Below, in pieces: positions 8,913 to 18,065 of a stretch of 64,000 nucleotides of DNA. The notes under the pieces are model-generated. The model was given only the letters and a program-made list of their open reading frames with translations. It made no database searches and was not told where the DNA came from. Each line of letters begins with the position of its first letter. Position 1 is the first letter of the stretch. This DNA is from Polaromonas sp. (lineage in GTDB: Bacteria > Pseudomonadota > Gammaproteobacteria > Burkholderiales > Burkholderiaceae_C), in NCBI RefSeq assembly GCF_012927485.1, contig NZ_JABBPC010000013.1, forward strand, positions 62,001 to 126,000, written 5' to 3'. A program made the translations under genes and the position numbers.

Positions 8913-9222
8913 CACGGCAAGTCTACGCTGGCATAGCTTGGACGCCAACTGGCCCGCGAGCCAGACCCGTCTTGACAAACTGGGTGCCAAGTCCCATAAC
9001 CCCGTCTTTCACGCAGTATCAGCCGCACAGCGCAACTATTAAGATTCGCGCTTTATCAGCGGTCAGCTAGTCTTGCCGCCCGGCGCTGTAATGCCCGCCA
9101 CCAATTCCGTACTCTTCCCAAAATACGGTGATGACAGCACGAACTTCTCTGGCAAGGCAAACACCTGTAGGACGGTGGAGCGTGTTGCAAAAACGACTCC
9201 CGGGCACTGGCACACTGAGAAA
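8913..9222. other. Divergent intergenic region
   Basis: This stretch separates the kinase-like gene (reverse) from the exported protein gene (forward). Open frames exist on both strands but none shows family resemblance. It presumably holds both promoters; I see no clear operator or hairpin. Confidence 0.5.
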
Positions 9223-10146
9223 ATGCAAAAGGGCCCGATTTTAAAACGCTGCCTTATCGCGGGCGTCGCCTCAACTTTAACTTTGGTTTTGGTCGGGAGC
9301 GCAGTTGCGCAACTTGCTGTCACATCAAATAGCGAAAGAAACGCGGCCGCCTTGCTTGAAAAATATGCGGCGCTGGCTCCACAGTTGACGCAGAACCAGT
9401 ACCGAAGGCCGCTATTTCTGGAGTCCTCGGAAAGCGAAAAAACGGTTGACAGCGACGTCTACGCCGTTTTGGATTCGCCATTTAGCATCGTCAGCATCAC
9501 ATTCAAACGCCCTAACCAGTGGTGTGAAGTGCTAATTTTGCATATTAATACCAAATATTGTCGTGCAAGCTCAGAAGCTAGTCCTAGCAAGCTATTGGTG
9601 AGCATTGGTAAAAAATCTGCACAACAGCTGAAAGATGCTTTTTCCCTTGAATTTATATTTCAACTGGCTGCAGCTTCACCGAATTACCTCGCAGTTCAGC
9701 TAAATGCCAATAAAGGTCCCTTGGGCACAACTGATTACAGCATTCAACTTCAGGCCGTCCCGATACCCAATGGAAAGACCTTTATTCATTTGCACTACTC
9801 TTATGGATATGGACTGACAAGTCGTCTTAGCATGCAGGCCTATCTGGCAACGGTAGGAAGGGGAAAAGTTGGGTTTACGCAAATAAATCAGGAACAAAGG
9901 TTAGGCTATGTAAGCGGCATGCGTGGTGCTATCGAGCGCAACACCATGCGTTATTACTTGGCGATAGAAGCCTATTTGGCGTCACTTAACCAACCACCCG
10001 AACAACAATTCAACACCCGACTGCAATACTGGTTTAACGCCACCGAGGAGTATTCTTTGCAGCTGCATGAGGTAGGGCGTAATGATTACCTCCTTATGAA
10101 AAAAGATGAGTATCAGCGCCAACGAGCCTTACTACCGGCAAACTGA
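9223..10146 (+). CDS. Exported protein of unknown function
   Basis: From ATG 9223 the product is 307 residues with a clear signal peptide (MQKGPILKRCLIAGVAST... to VGSAVAQ). The mature protein begins with a helical stretch (NSERNAAALLEKYAALAPQL), has a Cys pair (WCEVLILHINTKYC), a beta-rich middle (FIHLHYSYGYGLTSRLSMQAYLATVG) and a Tyr/Gln-rich C-terminus. I do not recognise the family. The codon use is AT-richer than the neighbours. No operon partner is visible; the next gene is on the other strand. The longer frame from 9073 adds residues unlike a signal peptide. Confidence 0.75.
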   Translation: MQKGPILKRCLIAGVASTLTLVLVGSAVAQLAVTSNSERNAAALLEKYAALAPQLTQNQYRRPLFLESSESEKTVDSDVYAVLDSPFSIVSITFKRPNQWCEVLILHINTKYCRASSEASPSKLLVSIGKKSAQQLKDAFSLEFIFQLAAASPNYLAVQLNANKGPLGTTDYSIQLQAVPIPNGKTFIHLHYSYGYGLTSRLSMQAYLATVGRGKVGFTQINQEQRLGYVSGMRGAIERNTMRYYLAIEAYLASLNQPPEQQFNTRLQYWFNATEEYSLQLHEVGRNDYLLMKKDEYQRQRALLPAN

Positions 10147-10211
10147 TTAACATCGCTGCACGAGAAACGCCCGTAGATGCATAAAAACTTTCGTTATATG
10201 TATTGCAAGAA

Positions 10212-10400
10212 CTATACAACCTGGGGTAGAGAAGGGATCATAGGCTCACGAATGGGAAACGTAGGTTCTGACGGCGGCGGCTCGTTAACTTCTGGGGGTA
10301 TTCCAGTGCCAGGCGGCACGATGATAGGCGGCGATTTAGCCGGCACATCGGTGCCTGGGATACCGGGGATGGGTTGGGGAACAGGGACGTTGACGGGCAT
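10212..10400 (-). CDS. Tiny proline-rich protein
   Basis: A 62-residue frame (MPVNVPVPQPIPGIPGTDVP... PPSEPTFPIREP) with Pro at about one residue in three and no signal peptide. The start is very well supported: reading on the reverse strand, TTAGGAG lies six bases before the ATG at 10400. A Gly-rich frame on the other strand (10177-10413) is just the complement of the Pro codons and lacks a ribosome site. Small Pro-rich PPP/REP proteins of this kind are often seen in Comamonadaceae genomes; their role is unknown. Confidence 0.55.
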   Translation of the reverse strand: MPVNVPVPQPIPGIPGTDVPAKSPPIIVPPGTGIPPEVNEPPPSEPTFPIREPMIPSLPQVV

Positions 10401-10738
10401 TGGAAGCTCCTAATAGCAGGACTCGATAGACATAGAACCTCAAGCGTTTGAGCGCCTATATATTGCTTCCTTTGAAGGCTAGCGTATTAAACAAGAATAC
10501 TGATACAAAAGGCACTTGACGACTATGGCGAGCAAAGCCGGGTAGCAAGGTTTGATTGTCACATGGCGTCTTGCTTGAGCAAGAAGTGCTTTAGCAGTCG
10601 AAGGGAATGCATCTCTTGTGGCGAATTTCCAAGCGCCTTGCGACCCCGCTTGTGCAAATAGGCTCTCTTCGGCTGACTGATGCGTGGTATTCCCAAGGCT
10701 TCGTTGAATCTGTGTCGAACAAAATTGTATTTGAAAAT
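10401..10738. other. AT-richer stretch with no recognised gene
   Basis: Two overlapping frames occur, 10479-10742 reverse and 10607-10876 forward. The reverse one contains ATRDAFPSTAKALLAQARRH, which looks faintly protein-like, but I can name no family and it has no clear start signal. It may be a degenerate gene end. Confidence 0.4.
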
Positions 10739-11197
10739 TCACTTTTCCTCACCATTGGGCGGAATGAGGAAGGAAATCTTCGGGGGGACTTCGTGCCCCG
10801 TCGCCCGGTGAGCGGCGGAAGTCAGTATTTGGCTTTGGCAAACGCAGTAAGCCACCAGTTCGTCAATCTCGGTTGAGTTGTCAAAGACCGCGTCTACACC
10901 AAGTTCAGCGCATCGGCATCGCATTTCGCGTGTCGCGTAATCACTGAATAACACCATCTTTTGAAGTGTGCTGCGCCCACGGCAGGCGTTCATAACCCCC
11001 AAGCCACTGCCGCTTTTTAAAAACAAATCAACAATAGCTAGATCCCAATGACGACCATTCTGTGTAAGCCAAGCCGCACCCTCTTCTTGATTATTAGCCA
11101 CGCCCACGGTTTCTACCGATCCAAGTTCTTCCAGCGTACTGATTAGGTTGCCGCGAATGATGGGGTTGTCATCGACAAGGTAGGTTCTTACTTTCAT
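10739..11197 (-). CDS. Single-domain response regulator (receiver only), conserved Lys replaced
   Basis: A 152-residue protein that is almost entirely one receiver domain. The acidic pocket is present (LVDDNP near residue 10), the phospho-acceptor Asp is in LAIVDLFL (about residue 56) and the Thr/Ser switch is in VLFSDYAT. In the place where the conserved Lys should sit the protein has Asn (VFDNSTEIDEL, where relatives have FDKS), so phosphorylation chemistry could be altered. There is no output domain; the C-terminal tail (about 125-152) is unstructured-looking. No kinase gene is adjacent. Confidence 0.85.
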   Translation of the reverse strand: MKVRTYLVDDNPIIRGNLISTLEELGSVETVGVANNQEEGAAWLTQNGRHWDLAIVDLFLKSGSGLGVMNACRGRSTLQKMVLFSDYATREMRCRCAELGVDAVFDNSTEIDELVAYCVCQSQILTSAAHRATGHEVPPKISFLIPPNGEEK

Positions 11198-11508
11198 CGC
11201 TTTGCCACACTTCGCGATTGCTCAATACATTTGAAATTAATTTGGTAGCTCATTTCGAAAATTTAAATCATGAGGGTGGAGGCTGTTGCCGGAAGTGCCT
11301 GCGTCTGGCTGTAGGCGAAAGCGCTATGAGCGCCAAAATCTATTGCTGAAGCCGGCGCTTTATTACGACGGTCGGAGGCGTCTTACGCCAAAAACAGACT
11401 GTCCTTACAACCGGCGTCGGCTCCTGGCTATGGGCCCTTCGGTTGCATACATTTATGCTGAACCCAGGGAACGATTAGCTGTGTGACGAGATGACTGGGG
11501 AAATCATT
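11198..11508. other. Divergent intergenic region with small hairpins
   Basis: No gene is convincing here. Two small inverted repeats occur: GCGCT-atg-AGCGC near 11320 and GGCGT-ctt-ACGCC near 11380. They may be structure in the leader of the following small membrane protein gene, but nothing more can be said. Confidence 0.4.
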
Positions 11509-11766
11509 ATGAAGATCATGAACAGCCTGGTTAAGGATGCAGTTCCAAAAGTACGGAAGGTGGAAAAGGCTTACACCGACCTTGGCATTGCTGTTTTTCT
11601 CGCAGCACTGGTCTTGGCGGCAGGTCTATTCGTACTCGCGTTACTTTTTCCAGAGGAACTTGCACAAGCCGTTCAGGAGGTTGCCGCCTGGTTCCTGGCC
11701 GGTACAGTTGCAGCGCTAGCCTTGTTGGCAATCGTGAAGGGATTGGAGGGCCTGCTCGACTCCTAA
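11509..11766 (+). CDS. Small membrane protein
   Basis: An 85-residue protein with a short basic N-terminus and two hydrophobic helices (LGIAVFLAALVLAAGLFVLA and AAWFLAGTVAALALLAIVKG), separated by an acidic loop with EELAQAVQEV. The ATG at 11509 follows GGGGAA with about seven bases; an ATG at 11491 is in frame and would add six residues. Family unknown. It is followed by a terminator, then by catalase, so it is probably transcribed on its own. Confidence 0.6.
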   Translation: MKIMNSLVKDAVPKVRKVEKAYTDLGIAVFLAALVLAAGLFVLALLFPEELAQAVQEVAAWFLAGTVAALALLAIVKGLEGLLDS

Positions 11767-11808
11767 ATCACGCCTTCTCACCGGCGCACTGTTTCTTTGC
11801 AAGCACAT

Positions 11809-11836
11809 GCCGGGGGAATTTACGCCGGCTTTTTTT
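11809..11836 (+). terminator. Intrinsic terminator between the small membrane protein and catalase
   Basis: GCCGG at 11809-11813 pairs with CCGGC at 11825-11829 and is followed by seven T (11830-11836). It lies in the short gap just before the catalase ribosome site, so catalase must either have its own promoter further inside or depend on read-through. Confidence 0.55.
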
Positions 11837-11855
11837 GTTCAGCCAAGGAATTTAC

Positions 11856-14042
11856 ATGCCGCTATCCAAGCGCAAAAACGCAAACCTCCTCTCCATGGGG
11901 GTAGATGACGCGAAACGCAAACAAAGTCAACTCGAGATTTTTACCACCGATACGGCGCATGTGTTGACAACCAACCAAGGCCTGCAGATTCCAGACAATC
12001 ACAACTCTCTGAAGGCAGGCGTTCGCGGCCCCACCCTGATGGAAGATTTCATCCTCAGGGAAAAAATCACCCATTTCGACCACGAACGCATTCCTGAGCG
12101 AGTTGTTCACGCCCGGGGGTCCGGAGCACACGGCTATTTCAAGGTCTACAAACCCATGGTTCAATACACCCACGCTGCCTTTTTGCAAGACCCGGACATT
12201 GAAACACCCGTGTTCGTGCGCTTCTCCACGGTAGTTGGGTCCAAAGGCTCCGCTGACACGGTACGTGATGTCAGGGGGTTCGCCGTCAAGTTCTACACCA
12301 GTGAAGGCAATTACGACCTGGTTGGCAATAGCATTCCAGTTTTTTTCATCCAGGACGCCATTAAGTTTCCGGACCTGATTCATGCGATCAAACCGGAGCC
12401 GCATCACGATATGCCGCAAGCGGCCAGCGCTCACGACACGTTTTGGGATTTTGCCTCATTGATGCCGGAGTCAACGCACATGCTCATGTGGGCGATGTCA
12501 GACCGTGCAGTTCCGCGCAGCCTGCGAATGATGGAGGGGTTCGGGGTTCACGCGTTTCGCTTTATCAACGCGCGGGGCGATGTCCACTATGTGAAGTTTC
12601 ATTGGAAACCCAAACTGGGTGTCCATGGATTGGCGTGGGATGAGGCACAAAAAATCGCTGGGAAGGACCCCGACTTTCATCGGCGCGACTTGTGGGAAGC
12701 GATAGAAAGCGGCAATTTTCCTGAATGGGAGTTAGGTGTTCAGATCGTGGAAGCTGGAAAAGAGGACGCGCTGGGCTTTGACATTCTGGATCCTACCAAG
12801 CTGATTCCAGAGGAGCAGGTGCCGGTGCAGATCATCGGCAGGCTAGTACTGAATCGCAATCCAGACAATTTTTTTGCTGAAACCGAACAAGTGGCATTTC
12901 ATCCGGGTCATATCGTGCCGGGCATTGATTTCTCGAACGATCCCTTGCTTCAAGGCCGTCTTTTCTCTTACACCGATACCCAGTTATCGCGCCTGGGCGG
13001 AGCCAACTTCCATGAGATACCTATTAACCGGGGTGTTTGCCCCATGCACAATTTTCAGCGGGATGGGCTGCATCGCCAAACCATCAACAAAGGCGCTGTA
13101 GCCTATGAACCCAACACGCTGGGAAATGGATTGCAGGGAACAGAGTTTCGAGTCGACGGCGCAGCGCAGGGCTTTCAGTCCTACCCAGAACAACTTCAAT
13201 CACCAAAAATTCGGTGCCGTAGCCCCTCATTCGACGATCATTTTTCCCAGGCCACACTGTTCTGGAACAGCCAAAGCACTGCTGAAAAGGACCATATCGC
13301 CGCGGCGTTCAGATTTGAGCTATCCAAAGTCAACGTTCCTGATATCCGTCAGCGCATGGTCGACAACCTCGCGCACGTGGACCCGAAGTTGGCCACGCGG
13401 GTCGCGACGTCACTCGGCATCAACGCCCCAGATCCGAAAGCGGCAGCAGGCCGTCTCGGCTTTCGGGATTACCGAATGGTCAATAAGGTCGACGAAGATC
13501 CCGCCTTGCGCATGGTGGGTCGACCTGGTGGCAGCGTAAAAACCCGCAAGGTCGCCATCTTGGTGGCTGATGGGGTTGAGACCGCCACTCTTCGGCGCAT
13601 CCAGCAAGACTTGGTGGATGCGGGCGCCCTGTGCAAGCTCATTGCACCCCATCTAGGCAGCGTAGGGACCACCACTGGCCGGCAGCTCGCGGTTGACCAT
13701 ACCTTCGCCACCATGCCGTCGGTTATGTTCGACGCGGTCCTGATTCCCGGTGGCAGCGACAGCGCCGCAGCGTTGTGCGGACTCGGCGAAGCCGTCCACT
13801 TTGTACTGGAGGCTTATAAACACTGCAAAACCATTTGCGCAGTAAATGACGGCGTGCAGTTGTTAAGCACACTTGGCTTCAGCCTCGGTGAAAATCCGGA
13901 TCTGATCTCTGTGCCCACGCCGGGGGTCCTCATTACTGACGTGCGCAAGGTGCTGGATGGGATGGTCTCGCAAGACTTTATGACTGCGATCGCCCTGCAC
14001 CGCCATTGGGACCGGCTCAATATCGACGCGATTCCAGCTTGA
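11856..14042 (+). CDS. katE: Large-subunit heme catalase (KatE/HPII type)
   Basis: A 728-residue catalase: N-terminal extension, core beta-barrel with the essential His in [13 protein letters not shown], the Asn in [12 protein letters not shown], the heme-ligand Tyr region [20 protein letters not shown], and a C-terminal class I glutamine amidotransferase-like (DJ-1 fold) domain of about 150 residues starting at [15 protein letters not shown]. The size and extra domain define the large clade 2 catalases, which convert hydrogen peroxide to water and oxygen, typically in stationary phase. ATG 11856 follows AAGGA by seven bases. A second, truncated catalase lies at 61.2 kb. Confidence 0.96.
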   Translation: MPLSKRKNANLLSMGVDDAKRKQSQLEIFTTDTAHVLTTNQGLQIPDNHNSLKAGVRGPTLMEDFILREKITHFDHERIPERVVHARGSGAHGYFKVYKPMVQYTHAAFLQDPDIETPVFVRFSTVVGSKGSADTVRDVRGFAVKFYTSEGNYDLVGNSIPVFFIQDAIKFPDLIHAIKPEPHHDMPQAASAHDTFWDFASLMPESTHMLMWAMSDRAVPRSLRMMEGFGVHAFRFINARGDVHYVKFHWKPKLGVHGLAWDEAQKIAGKDPDFHRRDLWEAIESGNFPEWELGVQIVEAGKEDALGFDILDPTKLIPEEQVPVQIIGRLVLNRNPDNFFAETEQVAFHPGHIVPGIDFSNDPLLQGRLFSYTDTQLSRLGGANFHEIPINRGVCPMHNFQRDGLHRQTINKGAVAYEPNTLGNGLQGTEFRVDGAAQGFQSYPEQLQSPKIRCRSPSFDDHFSQATLFWNSQSTAEKDHIAAAFRFELSKVNVPDIRQRMVDNLAHVDPKLATRVATSLGINAPDPKAAAGRLGFRDYRMVNKVDEDPALRMVGRPGGSVKTRKVAILVADGVETATLRRIQQDLVDAGALCKLIAPHLGSVGTTTGRQLAVDHTFATMPSVMFDAVLIPGGSDSAAALCGLGEAVHFVLEAYKHCKTICAVNDGVQLLSTLGFSLGENPDLISVPTPGVLITDVRKVLDGMVSQDFMTAIALHRHWDRLNIDAIPA

Positions 14043-14227
14043 ACTTCCTCCTGGGACAGGCGCGAGCGGTCGCGCACCGACCCGCTCAAAGACTCAGCGT
14101 CAACTGAGCTATAAATTCTGGCCAAATCCCCTGCATGCTTATTCCCATGAAACGGGGCGGACATTCGAGGAATACGGACGTAACTGGCTAGGATTAGTGC
14201 GGCTGCGTCAAGCGCCGCTGCGCCTTC

Positions 14228-15166
14228 TTATACGGGAGGCATTAGCACTACCGCTTGGCTCCGACCGAATTTGAAATTGACCGTCGAACCGGTAAAGTTC
14301 TCAAAAGGCGCCCCCAGCGCAATTTCGCATTCTGACGTCAAGACGCATCCCTCCCGACGCAGCCATACGATGGTTGTACTGTCTGAAAATCGTACCCAGG
14401 TACCATAGCTGCTGACATCCTCAAGGTAAAACTTACCGGCACGCCACTCGATTCTGGCGTGCTTGCGCGAGACCTGCGGATCCCGCACAACAAATTGCGC
14501 GTCTTCGTCGCGACCGAGAAAAATGGGAAGCTGCTCTAAAGTAAACACAGCGTGGAGGTCCAGACAGGACAACTCAATCACCATGGGGGCTACCGCTGAA
14601 GAGTCAGAAGACGCTGGCAAACTGGCTTGCACCGTGAAAAAATCCGACTGCACTTCGTTTTGCCATTCAATCTGGTGCACGACGCACGTCCCGCTGCGGC
14701 CCCGAATATTCATGGCACCAAGGCAACGAAACCGCACCAAACTATCGGACGACCGTTGACTGATGACGCCCTCAGTGGCCAGGATCTGATCCGGCCCGGA
14801 CAGGTCACTCAGACGGGACGCAAGATTGACCGCATCGCCAAAATAGTCGCCGTCTTGTTCCACGACCTCGCCACGCGCCATACCTATCTGAAGCCGCATC
14901 TTGAGCGGTTCGGGCCAGCGCAAAATGCGCGCGCAGTGAATGCGTTGAAGTTCCGTCACAGCTTTCAGGGCATTGCTGTTTAGAGGAAACACAATTAGCA
15001 CGCCGTCGCCCAGATACTTCACGACGTGCCCTCCCAGCGATTCGCACACCTCGCCGGTCCAGCGGGTCAGTCGGGTGATGGCCCGGGTTGCCTTGGCGTT
15101 GCCCAGAGATTCAAAAATCTCCGTGCTTCTCGTGAGATCAACAAAAACGACGGTAATTACTGCCAT
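14228..15166 (-). CDS. Class III adenylate/guanylate cyclase with C-terminal FHA domain
   Basis: A 312-residue soluble protein. Residues about 1-165 form a class III cyclase catalytic domain with the metal-binding Asp in VFVDLTRSTEIFESLG and the GDG loop in VVKYLGDGVLIVF. Residues about 205-295 form an FHA phosphothreonine-binding domain with IFLGRDEDAQFVVRDPQVSRKHARIEW and SSYGTWVRF. This architecture is common in Burkholderiales and suggests a cAMP or cGMP signal tuned by Ser/Thr phosphorylation. No kinase gene lies beside it. It is convergent with catalase. Confidence 0.9.
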   Translation of the reverse strand: MAVITVVFVDLTRSTEIFESLGNAKATRAITRLTRWTGEVCESLGGHVVKYLGDGVLIVFPLNSNALKAVTELQRIHCARILRWPEPLKMRLQIGMARGEVVEQDGDYFGDAVNLASRLSDLSGPDQILATEGVISQRSSDSLVRFRCLGAMNIRGRSGTCVVHQIEWQNEVQSDFFTVQASLPASSDSSAVAPMVIELSCLDLHAVFTLEQLPIFLGRDEDAQFVVRDPQVSRKHARIEWRAGKFYLEDVSSYGTWVRFSDSTTIVWLRREGCVLTSECEIALGAPFENFTGSTVNFKFGRSQAVVLMPPV

Positions 15167-15408
15167 GGGTAATGCGATTCGTTGGAGTATCTGAAATTAG
15201 CAATATTCCGACGTTTTTCAAAGGGGATTGCGCTGATTGGGCTCAAAATTTGCATTTGAATTTTTTGAAGCGACGTCAGTAATTGGTTCATAGGGATTAT
15301 TTCAACCCTAGACAAGCGCCGGATTTGCAGAATTTCGTGTAGGCTGTGATTGTCAAGATGCAAGCGCTTCATTGTGACGGCGATCAGGACCTATGTGGAT
15401 ATATCAAT

Positions 15409-15960
15409 TCATATCACCGTCTCGATCGGGCGGATCTTGCCGTCGGTGAAATGAAAGAGGCCGGGAATGGAGCCGCGCAAGTCCAGCTGCACGTGTACCT
15501 TGATGGCTGCTTTGGTGGAGCGAACCGGTGCCCATGCGAACAGCGACGGACACGTGTCGATGATGCTGACATCGACCGCGCAGACCGCAGCATCGAACTC
15601 GACTACCAATGCCTTGTTGGCATACAAAGGCAGGGACATCCGAATCCAGTGCCGGGTGAAGTCCGCGCAGATCTGCCAAAGACGCGTAACGTTTGTGTCG
15701 ACCGGCGTATCGCGGGCAATCGGCTGGCCGAGAAACCCCAAGCGGTACACCCGGCGCGATTGCGCACGCAGGTTGACTTCGATGTCGCGCGAGCGCTCTC
15801 GGTAGGTCCGTCGGGCAAAGGCCATGGCGAAGATCTGATCCAGGCAGGAGAAGTCCTTGACCTTGGGTTGGCCACGACGGTCGGCCAGGCCGCGGCGAAA
15901 CATACTCAAGGGCAGTTAGACCATGCGTTACGACGACACAAGTTGACCTTGGTGTAGGGT
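15409..15960 (-). mobile_element. Remnant of an IS4-family (DUF4372) transposase
   Basis: Reverse-strand frame 15409-15909 encodes the first half of an IS4-type transposase with an N-terminal DUF4372-like domain: FSCLDQIFAMAFARRTYRE, then RDIEVNLRAQSRR, then LFAWAPVRSTKAAIKVHVQ and DLRGSIPGLFHFTDGK. The match stops at DGK and runs into a stop, so the catalytic second half is missing. Reading further upstream in the same frame gives HQGQLVSS and LPLSMFRRG separated by two stop codons, which fits a decayed normal N-terminus. No terminal inverted repeats could be seen. It lies directly next to an aldehyde dehydrogenase remnant. Confidence 0.8.
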
Positions 15961-16015
15961 GGTTTTGGATGGAAATCCACAAAAGATTACCAGTCTGACT
16001 CTCAACGTCCAAATC

Positions 16016-16264
16016 AATCGGCTCGCGCGCGATGAGCGAGCTACCGGTCTTTCTCCCCCACTCGAATTGGCGCGCGACTTTCGAAAAAATGCCCCAATGC
16101 CAAGCTGGCCCGCCCACCTGCACGGCACGCGCCATTTTCAGCGGCATGTTTACTTCGCGCGCTTCTGTGCTGGAGTCGTAAACCGGCAGCGTCTCGGAGG
16201 ATTGCACTTTGGTCCGTTGCCCGTTGATACAGTGCGCGGGATAAGCGGTCACGGGCTTGGTCAT
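16016..16264 (-). pseudogene. Aldehyde dehydrogenase remnant (N-terminal piece with internal deletion)
   Basis: From an ATG at 16264 with AGGA just upstream, 83 codons resemble the N-terminus of an NAD-dependent aldehyde dehydrogenase: YPAHCINGQRTKVQSSETLP, VYDSSTEA, then directly REVNMPLKMARAVQVGGP, AWHWGIFSKVARQFEW and LIAREPI. The middle of the normal N-terminal region (about 50-60 residues between the TEE and SREVGMPL positions of relatives) is missing, and homology ends at REPI where the catalytic core should follow. What comes next is a spacer and then the IS4 remnant. The gene is dead: no NAD-binding core, Glu or Cys. Confidence 0.8.
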
Positions 16265-16618
16265 ATCAATCCTGGCGTCCTCATAAAGTGAAATAAATAG
16301 GGAAAGCGCGACGCGTAACGAATAGATCGGCCATCGGGAATTCCCAAGGGCCGGCTCGCAACTATTGGTAATTTCCAACTTTCACTAATTTAGCTCAAAA
16401 TATTTAAACACTGTTCAAAAGCAGAATCCACTTCACATTTAGTTACTAAGTCTTTGATTCATTTGTTGTTTTACGTTAACCAATTCACGTAAAACCTGTT
16501 GCGTTAAGGAAAGGTCAGTTTTAATCTAGTAAAAGAGCTCGGGGGATCAGGTTTACCGAACCTCCCGACTTACCTTCCACGCTACGCCGGAAGCAAGCCC
16601 GACAGAAAGTTTTACCCG
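16265..16618. other. AT-rich regulatory stretch
   Basis: No gene is seen. The region is AT-rich, holds a perfect inverted repeat at 16468-16495, and presumably carries the promoter of the small gene at 16619 and the old promoter of the aldehyde dehydrogenase remnant on the other strand. Confidence 0.55.
16468..16495. promoter_or_regulatory. Perfect nine-base inverted repeat upstream of a small conserved gene
   Basis: GTTTTACGT (16468-16476) and ACGTAAAAC (16487-16495) are exact reverse complements separated by ten bases, i.e. half-sites about two helix turns apart centre to centre. There is no T-run after it, so a transcription factor operator is more likely than a terminator. It sits about 125 bases upstream of the gene at 16619. 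Confidence 0.5.
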
Positions 16619-17008
16619 ATGCAATGGTTAAAGCCGACCTTCAAGAGCAGCCTGATGGCCTTACTAGGCTCTCGTGATACCACGCCTTCCACTCTGAAAA
16701 ATAGAACCGAAGACATTCGCCTTTTTATTCTGGATGAGCTTGGTGAATTTGGTGAAAAGAACTACCCCAAGGTCATACGGCATGTGCGCTATGCTCTTGA
16801 CGCTCAAGGGCTGTGGTACGCGCGCGGCGATGTGATGGCCGTGCTGGCCGCAGTGCATGGAGAATACATTGCACGTGAAAAAGTAGGCCGCATCACTGAA
16901 AAATTCGAGGGGCTGTTGCCCCGCGGCCTGACCTCCAGGCCAAGCCCATTGACCGTTGACCTACAAAGCAGCGCGATTCAGCAAGGCTGCGATCCAGTTC
17001 CGCGCTGA
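16619..17008 (+). CDS. Conserved hypothetical protein
   Basis: A 129-residue soluble protein with a conserved-looking core: RTEDIRLFILDELGEFGEKN, then YPKVIRHVRYALDAQGLWYARGD (in two blocks) and VMAVLAAVHGE. I have seen similar small proteins in Comamonadaceae with no assigned function. The region after about residue 100 (LLPRGLTSRPSPLTV) is variable. No membrane segment or signal peptide. An inverted repeat upstream suggests regulated expression. Confidence 0.7.
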   Translation: MQWLKPTFKSSLMALLGSRDTTPSTLKNRTEDIRLFILDELGEFGEKNYPKVIRHVRYALDAQGLWYARGDVMAVLAAVHGEYIAREKVGRITEKFEGLLPRGLTSRPSPLTVDLQSSAIQQGCDPVPR

Positions 17009-17040
17009 TTTACTTCTGGGCATAGGCAGGCCCGCAGAAA

Positions 17041-17991
17041 CTAATGCTGATGGCCCCAAAGCAAAAAGGCGTCTCGGCCCTCCACGGCCAGCGTCGTTTG
17101 GTGGCCAACAGGCAGTAACACTTTGGTGGCGACATGGCCAAAAGGCAGTCCAGTTAGCACGCGCGCCTTGATTTGGCGGCGAAGCCAGGCGACCACCGCT
17201 GCCAACTTGAAACCTTTGTCGTGAGGTACCAGCTTGTAGTTGGTGAACTGTCCGAAAATAACGGCTTTTTGCTGCGCCAGTACGCCCGCATGCAACAGCT
17301 GCGTGAGCATGCGCTCGACCCGGTATGGATGCTCACCGACGTCTTCGAGAAACAAAATTCCACCTTTAACGACTGGCAGATAGGGTGTCCCCACCAGTGA
17401 TGACAAGATCGCCAGATTACCGCCCCAAAGCATTGCATCTTTAATACTAAATTTAGCGGTGGCGCCTATTGGAGCGTCTTCAATCGCGGTCGACTTGATA
17501 GCAACTTTAGGCAATTGCCAACCCGTGCCCTCGCCCTGTCCCGTGATCAGGTCTTCAAAACAGGCCTCCATGATGTCATCTGGCGGGGCTTCAGTGCCAA
17601 AGTCTTCGCCGAGCGCGGGTCCAGCCCAGGTCACCGCACCGGTTTGGGCCAGCAACGCCGTCTGAAACGCTGTGAAGTCACTTAATCCAACAAACTGTGT
17701 ACCCTTTGCAATAGCCTTGGCCACTGCTTTGTAGTTGATGCGCGGCAGGATTCGAGTGAGGCCGTAACCGCCGCGCGAAATCAGCGCGACATCGGCACCG
17801 CTGGCTGCCGCGCGATGAATGGCGGCGAGACGGGTGTCGTCGTCACCGGCAAAACGTTGATGGGTTGCCAATGCGGCTTCGTCAATTTCGACTTCATAGC
17901 CCAAGAACTCCAGGCGCTTCACCCCGCGTTTGAAGCTCGCTTTGTCGCGCACTGCGCTGGAGGGCGAATAAATATAGATATGGTTTTTCAC
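17041..17991 (-). CDS. ldcA: Muramoyl-tetrapeptide LD-carboxypeptidase (peptidase S66)
   Basis: A cytoplasmic serine peptidase that trims the terminal D-Ala from recycled murein tetrapeptide. The family start is around IYIYSPSSAV, best served by a GTG at 17991 (VKNHIYIY); the frame is open to 18180 but the extra residues look unrelated. Key elements are RGGYGLTRIL, the nucleophile elbow VGLSDFTAF (Ser), the catalytic Glu in ILFLEDVGEHPYRVERML, and the His in GLPFGHVATK; WGGNLAILSSLVGTP is also typical. Length about 316 residues is normal. It follows the feo genes on the same strand but is separated by about 75 bases. Confidence 0.9.
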   Translation of the reverse strand: MKNHIYIYSPSSAVRDKASFKRGVKRLEFLGYEVEIDEAALATHQRFAGDDDTRLAAIHRAAASGADVALISRGGYGLTRILPRINYKAVAKAIAKGTQFVGLSDFTAFQTALLAQTGAVTWAGPALGEDFGTEAPPDDIMEACFEDLITGQGEGTGWQLPKVAIKSTAIEDAPIGATAKFSIKDAMLWGGNLAILSSLVGTPYLPVVKGGILFLEDVGEHPYRVERMLTQLLHAGVLAQQKAVIFGQFTNYKLVPHDKGFKLAAVVAWLRRQIKARVLTGLPFGHVATKVLLPVGHQTTLAVEGRDAFLLWGHQH

Positions 17992-18065
17992 CGATTGAGT
18001 ATCCCACTGCTTGGCCTTGGGCCGCTGTGTGCCCCAAAGAGTCAAAGCGCAGTTCGTCAGTTTAT

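Noticed and set aside
10177..10413. Gly-rich forward frame of 78 residues
   Set aside because: It is the complement of the proline codons of the reverse-strand gene, which has the good ribosome site.
15404..16378. A single long reverse frame of 324 residues across the decayed region
   Set aside because: It joins the aldehyde dehydrogenase remnant in one frame with unrelated sequence complementary to the transposase remnant; not one protein.
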